Source of the DNA: an uncultured Caulobacterales bacterium
GTDB taxonomy: Bacteria > Pseudomonadota > Alphaproteobacteria > Caulobacterales > Maricaulaceae
Direction: 5' to 3'
Assembly: GCA_938007945.1 (NCBI GenBank)
Contig: CALLME010000105.1
Coordinates: 1-6,425 of the forward strand
DNA: 6,425 bases
Part shown: in pieces, positions 1-5,639 of the stretch
Layout: every line of letters starts with the position of its first letter
How positions within the stretch are numbered: the stretch's first letter is position 1
The notes under the pieces: generated by a model
Seen by the model: the letters and a program-made list of their open reading frames with translations, nothing else
The model's database searches: none
What the model was told of the DNA's origin: nothing
Program-made: the position numbers and the translations under genes

Positions 1-2
1 GC

Positions 3-497
3 GTGTGTGTTGGCCTTAATCCCACCAAGCGTAGGCGTTGCGCCGACATATTGGTCAGGGTGCGAGATCTCTATAACTGCGCGCCATTTCGCAAATCGTG
101 CACCGAGTTGATAATATTCCGCCAAGCGCTCGCGCAAACCATCGAGACCCTGTGTCACAGTTTCACCTGGCCGCCCCGCAAGAGGGGTCGTGCCCATATC
201 AACTTTAATACCAGGTATAGCGTCGTTTTTATGAAGCAGGTCAACAAGCTTTGTACCGTCTTTAGCTTCTTGGCGGATAGTTTCGTCATATAAAATCACG
301 CCAGAGATATGATCCTGCATGGCTTTGTCAGTCCGGAACAACATTTCGCGCCAATCTCGCCGTTTCTCAAATGTGCTTTCTGTGTTGATGCTATCAAAGC
401 GCTTTTTAATCGTGCCTGTACTTTCATCCGCCGCCAAAATTCCTTGACCTGGCGTGACCATTTTCACAGCAATTTTGTTTAACTCGTCTAGCATCAT
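3..497 (-). CDS. fba: Class I fructose-bisphosphate aldolase, N-terminal part (runs off the left edge)
   Basis: This cytoplasmic enzyme reversibly cleaves fructose 1,6-bisphosphate into glyceraldehyde 3-phosphate and dihydroxyacetone phosphate. The visible 165 residues carry class I (Schiff-base) signatures: GILAADESTGTIKKRF at 19-34 with the conserved Asp24, GVILYDET at 66-73, GIKVD at 96-100 (Lys98), PLAGRPGE at 105-112, TQGLDGL at 115-121 and FAKWRAVI at 135-142 (Lys137, equivalent to muscle Lys146). The Schiff-base lysine lies further downstream and is outside the window. The gene begins with tandem ATG codons (497 and 494). A GGAG at 507-504 sits 6 nt before the first ATG and 9 nt before the second, so either could be used. 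It starts 15 nt after the pgk stop and has no promoter room of its own, so it is probably co-transcribed with gap and pgk. The family assignment is very secure; only the exact start is uncertain. Confidence 0.95.
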   Translation of the reverse strand, partial: MMLDELNKIAVKMVTPGQGILAADESTGTIKKRFDSINTESTFEKRRDWREMLFRTDKAMQDHISGVILYDETIRQEAKDGTKLVDLLHKNDAIPGIKVDMGTTPLAGRPGETVTQGLDGLRERLAEYYQLGARFAKWRAVIEISHPDQYVGATPTLGGIKANTH

Positions 498-512
498 CGT
501 AAGCTCCATCAG

Positions 513-1694
513 CTATTTTTTCAAAATCTCTACGCCCGGAAGGGGTTTGCCCTCCATCCATTCAAGAAACGCGCCGCCTGCGGTTGAGATGAAGGTAAAG
601 TCCTCCGCTGCTCCCGCGTGATTAAGCGCCGCGACCGTGTCGCCGCCACCAGCAACCGCAATCAACTTGCTGGCTTTGGCGAGCTTGGCAGCATACTTTG
701 CCGCCTCAACAGTGGATGTGTCAAACGGTGTCATCTCAAACGCGCCCAGCGGGCCATTCCAGATAAGCGTCTTGGCGCTATCCATAGCGTCTAGCAAGCC
801 TTCGACTGTTTCGGGGCCCGCGTCCAAAATCATCTCATTTTTCTTGACGTTATCAAGGGTGACGACGCGATGCTCAGCATTGGCTTTAAACTCGGTCGCC
901 GCGACACCATCGACAGGAAGAAGGATGCGGCATTTCTCTTTCTTGGCCGACTTCATAATTTCAAGCGCTGTGGCTTTGAAATCAGGCTCGTGCAGAGATT
1001 TGCCGACATTGTGCCCTAGCGCATAGAGGAAAGTATTGGCCATGCCACCACCAATCGCGAGAATGTCTAGTTTTTCAACCAAATTGGAGAGAAGCTCAAT
1101 CTTGGTTGAGACTTTCGCCCCGCCGACGACCCCCATCACAGGCTGTTTCGGATTATCAAGCGCTTGAGATAAATGGTCGAGTTCGCGTTCCATGTTCAGC
1201 CCCGCATAGGCTGGCAAAAACTCAGCAATGGCCGCACTGCTCACATGGTTGCGATGCGAGGCCGAGAACGCGTCCTGAATATAGACGTCTCCAAGATCCG
1301 CATATAGTTTTGCAAGGTCTTTATCGCCTGTCGTTTCACCGGCGTGAAAACGGGTGTTTTCAAGCAAAAGCACACCATCAGAGGCCATAGAATCGACGAC
1401 CGCCTCATGAAGTTGGTCACTAAAATGAACTTCGTCTTCTAGGAGGTCGACAAGCGTCGGGACGAGGAATTGAAGCGAGAGTTTAGGGTCAACCTCACCT
1501 TTTGGGCGCCCAAAATGGCTTAGCAACACGACTTTGCCGCCCGCCTTTTGTATAGCTTTGATAGATGGAACGGCCGCACGTAGGCGCGTATCGTCTGTGA
1601 TTTTGCCTTTGGCATCCACAGGTACATTGAAATCCACGCGCACAAGGGCCGTTTTACCCTTTAGCTTGGCGTCTTCTAGGCGTTTAAAGTCCAT
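513..1694 (-). CDS. pgk: Phosphoglycerate kinase
   Basis: This cytoplasmic enzyme transfers phosphate between 1,3-bisphosphoglycerate and ADP, the first ATP-forming step of lower glycolysis, and runs in reverse in gluconeogenesis. The 393-residue product has normal family length. Visible family motifs are RVDFNVP (19-25), LLSHFGRPKG (57-66), LLENTRFHAGE (109-119), QDAFSASHR (140-148), VVGGAKVSTK near 210, IWNGPLGAFE near 330, GGGDTVAAL (349-357) and STAGGAFLEWMEGK near the C-terminus. The start at 1694 is preferred because MDFKRLEDAKLKGK matches the usual family N-terminus and AGGA lies 6 nt upstream. An in-frame ATG at 1754 would add 20 unconserved residues and run back over the end of gap. 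The gene lies 28 nt after gap and 15 nt before fba, as expected for one glycolytic operon. Nothing unusual was seen in it. Confidence 0.98.
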   Translation of the reverse strand: MDFKRLEDAKLKGKTALVRVDFNVPVDAKGKITDDTRLRAAVPSIKAIQKAGGKVVLLSHFGRPKGEVDPKLSLQFLVPTLVDLLEDEVHFSDQLHEAVVDSMASDGVLLLENTRFHAGETTGDKDLAKLYADLGDVYIQDAFSASHRNHVSSAAIAEFLPAYAGLNMERELDHLSQALDNPKQPVMGVVGGAKVSTKIELLSNLVEKLDILAIGGGMANTFLYALGHNVGKSLHEPDFKATALEIMKSAKKEKCRILLPVDGVAATEFKANAEHRVVTLDNVKKNEMILDAGPETVEGLLDAMDSAKTLIWNGPLGAFEMTPFDTSTVEAAKYAAKLAKASKLIAVAGGGDTVAALNHAGAAEDFTFISTAGGAFLEWMEGKPLPGVEILKK

Positions 1695-1722
1695 GATAAA
1701 TCCTATTGAGCAGAGTTTCCTC

Positions 1723-2730
1723 TTACTTAGCGTTTCCCATGGCGCGGGCAACATCTATCATGCGGTTCGCAAAGCCCCATTCGTTATCATACCACGCGAT
1801 GACCTTGACAAGGTTACCGTCGAGCACCTTGGTGAGCGGGGCTGCAAAGATTGCGCTGTGAGGATCATGATTCAAATCAGAACTCACGAGCGCTTGTTCT
1901 GTGTAGCGTAATACGCCCTTCATTCGTCCCTCTGCCGCATGTTTAACTGCGGCGTTCAAATCTTGCGCCGTAGTTTTTAACTCGGGTTGAAACGCAAGGT
2001 CTACCATTGACACATTTGCCGTCGGCACACGTACAGCCGAACCTGATAGCTTGCCAAGTAGCTCAGGCAAAACAAGGCCAACCGCCTTCGCCGCACCCGT
2101 AGACGTCGGGATCATGTTCAGCCCCGCTGCCCGCGCGCGATAAAGGTCTTTATGTGAATTGTCGAGTATACGTTGATCCTGCGTATAACTGTGAACAGTC
2201 GTCATAAAACCACGCTGTATACCGACAGCTTCAAGCATCACTTTCGCAATAGGGGCAAGGCAATTTGTCGTGCAAGACGCGCAAGACACGGTCGTGTCCT
2301 CAGCTTTTAAGGCCTCATGGTTCACACCGTAAACAATTGTGCGGTCAACGCCGTCAGCAGGTGCAGAGATAAGCACTTTCTTAGCTCCCGCCTCCATATG
2401 TGGCTTCACAGCTTCGCCTGTGCGGAACACGCCCGTACACTCCATTACGACATCAACGTCGAGCGCACCCCAATCAATATCTGCTGGGTTACGCTCATGG
2501 GTCATGCGTACGCGCTTGCCGCCGTATTCGATAAAACCCTCGCCTTCGACAACGTCTTCGCCAAAGCGACCATGCACAGAATCGTAGCGCAATAGATGCG
2601 CCGAAACTTTAATTGCGCCAGGGCTATTAATAGCAACGAGTTCCACGTCCGTTATATCATATTCGGAAAGCGCTCTCGCAACGAGACGCCCGATACGGCC
2701 AAAGCCATTTATCCCAATTTTTATTTTCAT
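1723..2730 (-). CDS. gap: Type I glyceraldehyde-3-phosphate dehydrogenase, possibly NADP-accepting
   Basis: It catalyses the reversible oxidative phosphorylation of glyceraldehyde 3-phosphate to 1,3-bisphosphoglycerate, the substrate of the next gene, pgk. The 335-residue product has a Rossmann N-terminus (INGFGRIGR, 7-15), the active-site motif ASCTTNCLAP with nucleophile Cys153, catalytic His180 in TTVHSYTQDQ, RARAAGLNMIPTSTGAAKA from about 198, and the C-terminal WYDNEWGFANRM. Cofactor-site residues are unusual. VAINSPG (32-38) has Ser36 where NAD-specific enzymes have Asp, and Asn191-Ser192 stands where Bacillus stearothermophilus GAPDH has Leu187-Pro188. Loss of that Asp is known from NADP-dependent GapB enzymes, so NADP(H) use is inferred. 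Start 2730 is chosen because MKIKIGINGFG is the standard N-terminus and a GGGA lies 8 nt upstream; an in-frame ATG at 2742 would add four residues and has no visible ribosome site. It is probably the first gene of the operon. Confidence 0.97.
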   Translation of the reverse strand: MKIKIGINGFGRIGRLVARALSEYDITDVELVAINSPGAIKVSAHLLRYDSVHGRFGEDVVEGEGFIEYGGKRVRMTHERNPADIDWGALDVDVVMECTGVFRTGEAVKPHMEAGAKKVLISAPADGVDRTIVYGVNHEALKAEDTTVSCASCTTNCLAPIAKVMLEAVGIQRGFMTTVHSYTQDQRILDNSHKDLYRARAAGLNMIPTSTGAAKAVGLVLPELLGKLSGSAVRVPTANVSMVDLAFQPELKTTAQDLNAAVKHAAEGRMKGVLRYTEQALVSSDLNHDPHSAIFAAPLTKVLDGNLVKVIAWYDNEWGFANRMIDVARAMGNAK

Positions 2731-2881
2731 GGCATGTCCCATAGCACAGCTTTGTTAAGACGACGTGAGTATCCTTAGCGCGGCTGTTGCAAGCCCTATT
2801 TTTTGTGTCAACATTTATGGGTTGGCGAAGTACGATATATAAGCCATTCTATGCTAAATAAGTTCAGATTCGGGGAAAATG
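2731..2881. promoter_or_regulatory. Divergent intergenic region between gap and zauP
   Basis: About 150 bp separate two divergent starts, so promoters for both the gap-pgk-fba and zauP-zapA transcripts should lie here. On the minus strand a perfect TTGACA (2811-2806) is a good -35 hexamer for gap. At 17-nt spacing the matching -10 would be AACAGC, which is poor, although it is preceded by an extended TGn. On the plus strand TTTATG (2814-2819), a 16-nt spacer and TATATA (2836-2841) form a weak promoter candidate for zauP. The overall location is secure by gene layout, but the individual hexamers are tentative. No operator-like palindrome stands out. Confidence 0.4.
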
Positions 2882-3184
2882 ATGAATGACAGCGCTGACA
2901 TAAAAACGGCGGCTAATCGGCTTAAGGCAGCACTGGCGGCATTAGACGATTCACTAGGGTCAGCCATCAGTCGAATTTCATCACTTGAGAAGGTCGCCGA
3001 AGAATCTAAAACCTTCCAAGAAGACCGCGCTCAACTCGCCACATTACTTGATGAGTCTACGGCTAAGGAAGCTGTTTTCGTGGAACGCGAGGCTGAGTTC
3101 AATACTTTAGCCGAAAGCTCAACACGCGAGCTTGACGCCATCATATCGCAGGTCCAACAAGCGCTATCTGGGGAGACATCGTAA
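2882..3184 (+). CDS. zauP: Small coiled-coil protein upstream of zapA (ZauP-like, cell division)
   Basis: The product is about 100 residues, acidic and almost entirely helical, with no signal peptide or membrane segment. Repeated Leu/Ala spacing suggests a coiled coil (for example LKAALAALDDSLGSAISRISSLEKV near the N-terminal third and ELDAIISQVQQAL near the C-terminus). In Caulobacter a coiled-coil protein encoded with zapA, ZauP, works with ZapA to focus the FtsZ ring. Assignment here rests on size, coiled-coil character and the one-base overlap with zapA, not on recognised motifs. ATG codons stand in tandem at 2879 and 2882; GGGGA at 2872-2876 is only 2 nt from the first but 5 nt from the second, so 2882 is preferred. 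Its stop TAA shares its last base with the zapA ATG, suggesting coupled translation and balanced output of the pair. Confidence 0.72.
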   Translation: MNDSADIKTAANRLKAALAALDDSLGSAISRISSLEKVAEESKTFQEDRAQLATLLDESTAKEAVFVEREAEFNTLAESSTRELDAIISQVQQALSGETS

Positions 3185-3552
3185 TGGCTAAAGTTAGTAT
3201 TGCGATTAATGGCCGCAAATATGCGCTGGGCTGTGATGACGGTGAAGAGGCTCGGCTTGAGCGCCTTGGTCAGCAGCTTGATGAGCGACTAACTATGCTT
3301 GCCAATAACTTCGGGCAGATAGGTGATTTGCGCCTCATGGTCATGGCCGGTATCACAATGATGGATGAGCTCGACGAGCTTAAGGGCAATGTCTCGGAGC
3401 AAGCCGAGCAAATGGCGTTGACTGTGCGCAAAGAAAGCGAAGCCGCAAAAGCGAGCGCCGCGCGAGCAGAACGCAAGGCCACTGATACGCTCATAGACAC
3501 GGCAGAGCGTATTGAAGCAATGGTCGAGCGCCTTTCAAAACTAGGCAGTTAA
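3184..3552 (+). CDS. zapA: Cell division protein ZapA
   Basis: ZapA is a cytoplasmic protein that binds FtsZ filaments and promotes bundling of the division ring. The 122-residue product has the expected layout: an N-terminal globular head (MAKVSIAINGRKYALGCDDG, then EEARLERLGQQLDERL), the conserved stretch GDLRLMVMAGITMMDEL around 47-63, and a long charged C-terminal coiled coil rich in Ala, Glu, Lys and Arg. GGGGAG at 3170-3175 lies 8 nt before the ATG, inside the end of zauP, and the start overlaps the zauP stop (TAATG). The pair is thus one translation unit. The reading frame ends 7 nt before the stop of the convergent oxidoreductase. No 6S RNA-like or terminator-like sequence follows it. 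Confidence 0.93.
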   Translation: MAKVSIAINGRKYALGCDDGEEARLERLGQQLDERLTMLANNFGQIGDLRLMVMAGITMMDELDELKGNVSEQAEQMALTVRKESEAAKASAARAERKATDTLIDTAERIEAMVERLSKLGS

Positions 3553-3559
3553 CAGCTAA

Positions 3560-4816
3560 TTACGGGGTTTCGCTGAGCCATTCTTTGTAAAGTTTGGTTT
3601 TCTTCGCAATCCGTATCCGATCAGCAATGACTGATAACAATGGACTAGCGTTTGACTTGGGGGCTTTCCCTGCGCCCATGCGGTGTAGTTGCGTTTTGGT
3701 CAGTGACATCGTTCCGAGTGCCGTCAAAAGTTTGCTTTTAAACTTCACTACAGGCAATTCGACCTTTGCTCCCTCCGCTTCCCATTCGCGCGGAAGATGC
3801 GGGGCATAGGCAAAGGCACGTGCGATACCAATCATATCAACTGAGCCCGTTGCGAGCGCCGCTTCTGCCGTGGCCTTTTTGGTAACGCCGCCTGTGACCA
3901 TAATCGGCATATGCGCCGTTTTGGCAATATCGGCTGCGAAATCGATGAAGTACATCTCGCGCGCGGCTGTCGAGGATAGGCGTTCATCATCCGCCATCCC
4001 CATCATTGCGGCAGATTCGTATGATCCGCCCGACAATTCAACGAGGTCTACACCCTCCGCATTTAGCATCTCAACCACACGGCGGGCGTCATCAACATCG
4101 AAGCCGCCGCGTTGGAAATCCGCCGAGTTCAGCTTCACGCCAACACCAAAGTCGTCCCCAACCCGCGCGCGCACAGCCCTCACAATTTCGAGCAAGAAGC
4201 GCGCGCGGTTTTCAAGCGGGCCGCCCCACTCATCACCACGTAGATTAGTGAGAGGCGATAGGAATTGCGCGACCAGATAACCATGAGCTCCGTGAATTTC
4301 CACGCCGTCAAAACCGCTCGCTTCAGCCGCTTCTGCTGTGTCTGCAAAACGCGTGATCATAGCCTTAATCTCAGCTCCCGTCAGGGCGCGGGCGGTGTCG
4401 AACATTTTTTCCGCGCCTGCCATTTGCACCTTGGTTGCGCTGGCGGAAACCGCTTCTGTACCTTGGGATTTATAGACTTGCCGCCCGGGATGACTAATTT
4501 GCATCCAAACTTTGCTACCGCCTGACTTTGCTGCGGCGGCCCAGCGTTCAAAACGTTGACGCGTGTCATTATTTACCAGAGTACCTTTTTGCAGGACAAC
4601 ACCGCCTGGCCCCGTAAGTGCCTTTGGATCGACCATTACATTGCCTGTTAAAATCAGGCCAGGCGCACCCTCGCCCCATTGCTGATACAGCTTCACAAGC
4701 GCCTCGCTTGGGATTTGGCCAGGGTCTGCCATATTTTCTTCCATTGCGGCCTTGCATAGGCGGTTATGAAACATCTGCCCATTTGGCAAAGTGAGTGCAT
4801 CAAAAATCTGTGTCAT
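3560..4816 (-). CDS. NADH:flavin oxidoreductase, Old Yellow Enzyme family (FMN-binding)
   Basis: The 418-residue product is a single TIM-barrel flavin reductase of the Oxidored_FMN family. Such enzymes use NAD(P)H to reduce activated C=C bonds, quinones or other electrophiles; the substrate here cannot be told. Motifs include the N-terminal PNGQMFHNRLCKAAMEE, ISHPGRQ (107-113), the active-site stretch EIHGAHGYLVAQFLSP (173-188) with the His175/His178 pair that binds the substrate carbonyl in this family, then NLRGDEWGGPLENRARF (191-207), VTGGV (307-311) and GIAR (330-333) for FMN phosphate binding. It lacks the FeS and FAD/NAD domains of 2,4-dienoyl-CoA reductase (FadH). A basic tail of about 50 residues (366-418, including HRMGAGKAP) follows the barrel. 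Only a weak GGA stands before the ATG at 4816. It is transcribed alone, convergent with zapA, and a possible operator lies about 60-75 bp upstream. Confidence 0.93.
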   Translation of the reverse strand: MTQIFDALTLPNGQMFHNRLCKAAMEENMADPGQIPSEALVKLYQQWGEGAPGLILTGNVMVDPKALTGPGGVVLQKGTLVNNDTRQRFERWAAAAKSGGSKVWMQISHPGRQVYKSQGTEAVSASATKVQMAGAEKMFDTARALTGAEIKAMITRFADTAEAAEASGFDGVEIHGAHGYLVAQFLSPLTNLRGDEWGGPLENRARFLLEIVRAVRARVGDDFGVGVKLNSADFQRGGFDVDDARRVVEMLNAEGVDLVELSGGSYESAAMMGMADDERLSSTAAREMYFIDFAADIAKTAHMPIMVTGGVTKKATAEAALATGSVDMIGIARAFAYAPHLPREWEAEGAKVELPVVKFKSKLLTALGTMSLTKTQLHRMGAGKAPKSNASPLLSVIADRIRIAKKTKLYKEWLSETP

Positions 4817-4873
4817 GGGGCAATCCGTTTTAACAATTAGGAGGTTTACTTAACTGAAAAACCAACTTTTTCT

Positions 4874-4892
4874 AGACCTGATCTAATGGTCT
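4874..4892. promoter_or_regulatory. Possible operator upstream of the oxidoreductase (AGACC-N9-GGTCT)
   Basis: AGACC at 4874-4878 and GGTCT at 4888-4892 form a 5-bp perfect inverted repeat with a 9-bp spacer, 58-76 bp upstream of the oxidoreductase ATG. The half-site (TAGACC if one base is added on the left) resembles the NemR half-site that I remember from regulation of an Old Yellow Enzyme gene in E. coli, but the spacing differs and the right arm ends in C instead of A. Short repeats of this kind also occur by chance. No regulator gene is present in the window. Confidence 0.3.
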
Positions 4893-4949
4893 CGAAAATT
4901 TCCAAACGAATGCGGTGTGAGTTGACTGATTACCGCCCCTATAGTTGGA

Positions 4950-4991
4950 CCGTAAGTCTGATTTCGTTCTACATTGAAATCAGACTTACGG
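4950..4991. repeat. Perfect 16-bp inverted repeat with 10-nt loop (hairpin)
   Basis: The left arm CCGTAAGTCTGATTTC (4950-4965) is exactly complementary to 4976-4991, around the loop GTTCTACATT. Read as plus-strand RNA, a G-U pair extends the stem inward. Outside one A-C mismatch, bases 4941-4948 can pair weakly with 4993-5000 through two G-C, two A-U and four G-U pairs. There is no uridine run after either end, and both neighbouring genes point away from it, so it is not a standard intrinsic terminator. It could be a leader or small-RNA structure, a protein-binding palindrome, or a palindromic mobile repeat. Confidence 0.85.
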
Positions 4992-5098
4992 CCCGGTTGT
5001 TTCATAGCGCGCTGATTTTTCCGTCTTAGATTTAACAGTTCGAGACTTGCCCTCATCCCTAAATTGAAGGAAGCTAGGTGTAGATTATTGGAGGTCTT

Positions 5099-5584
5099 AT
5101 GTTTCGTCCCTTTGCACTTATCGCAGCAAGTTTAGCTATTCTTGGCCTTTCAGCTTGCGCAAGTACGCCTGACCCAGCAAAAGTTTGTACGGCGGAATGG
5201 ATATCCAAACGCTCGGACAAGGCCATGACCTCAATTGAGCGCAAAGCTAAACCCGCCTTGAGCAAGCTCTCTAAGGCTGCCAAAAAATGGTCAAAAGGCG
5301 AGAAGCCGAACGGTTTTCAGCTCATGTCTTTGAATAGTTCTGTTAAAAACCTGACACGCGAACTCGAGAATGGTCGAGGCATGAAGGATCTCAAGACACT
5401 CGGTCGCACCTGTAATGACCCTCAGATTGTGAGCAGAGCCATGACGAATTTGATGCGTGATAACGGTCTGTCAGAACAGATGATAAATTTCGTCGAGGCT
5501 CTACCGCGTTTCAAAGAGATTATTGAAACTGACTTCGGCCCTGTCACCCCTACAGCGAAATCACCTTATATGCGTGAAAGCTAG
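5099..5584 (+). CDS. Small predicted lipoprotein of unknown function
   Basis: I do not recognise this 161-residue protein. Residues 1-20 form a lipoprotein signal: a short basic start (MFR), a hydrophobic stretch (FALIAASLAILG) and the lipobox LSAC with Cys20 as the predicted acylation site. The mature protein starts C-A-S-T; lacking Asp after the Cys, it would be expected to go to the outer membrane by the rule known from E. coli. The mature part is basic and mainly helical, with a Lys-rich segment (about 49-69), then a neutral domain with NSSVKNLTRELENGRG and a second half that may pair Cys30 with Cys105 in a disulfide. There are no further membrane segments. A strong GGAGG at 5090-5094 lies 4 nt before the ATG. 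The next gene, trhO, follows 55 nt downstream on the same strand without a visible terminator. Confidence 0.88.
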   Translation: MFRPFALIAASLAILGLSACASTPDPAKVCTAEWISKRSDKAMTSIERKAKPALSKLSKAAKKWSKGEKPNGFQLMSLNSSVKNLTRELENGRGMKDLKTLGRTCNDPQIVSRAMTNLMRDNGLSEQMINFVEALPRFKEIIETDFGPVTPTAKSPYMRES

Positions 5585-5639
5585 CTAACTACCATCATTG
5601 CAAATTGACCCTGCGCCGCCGGTCTTTTAAAGGCTGCGC

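Larger units (their letters stand above)
4817..5098. other. Divergent intergenic region with inverted repeats
   Basis: This 282-bp stretch separates the minus-strand oxidoreductase from the plus-strand lipoprotein gene and must hold their promoters. I see no convincing coding sequence in it. It contains a short inverted repeat (4874-4892), a perfect long hairpin (4950-4991) and a plus-strand TATAGT (4940-4945) resembling a -10 box. For the oxidoreductase a weak minus-strand candidate is TTGGTT, an 18-nt spacer and CCTAAT close to the gene start. Confidence 0.6.

Noticed and set aside
3..293. 96-codon plus-strand open frame at the left edge
   Set aside because: The minus strand there encodes class I aldolase with clear catalytic motifs.
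637..1026. 129-codon plus-strand open frame inside pgk
   Set aside because: It is the complement of a conserved pgk coding region, and its composition (Ser/Ala-rich) is typical of an antisense shadow.
1695..1754. Upstream start for pgk giving a 20-residue extension
   Set aside because: The extension overlaps the end of gap and is not family-like; the 1694 start has a good ribosome site and the standard N-terminus.
3870..4280. 136-codon plus-strand open frame opposite the oxidoreductase
   Set aside because: It is antisense to conserved FMN-oxidoreductase motifs, with a low-complexity Ser/Arg/Pro-rich product.
4839..4847. Plus-strand AGGAGG in the intergenic region, resembling a strong ribosome site
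   Set aside because: No ATG, GTG or TTG follows at a usable distance with an open frame, so it does not support a hidden small gene.
4950..5000. The hairpin as a rho-independent terminator
   Set aside because: No T-run follows on either strand and both flanking genes are transcribed away from it.
5585..5639. Separate trhO promoter from TTGACC at 5605-5610
   Set aside because: The -10 at normal spacing (TAAAGG) is poor, so it was not listed as a feature.
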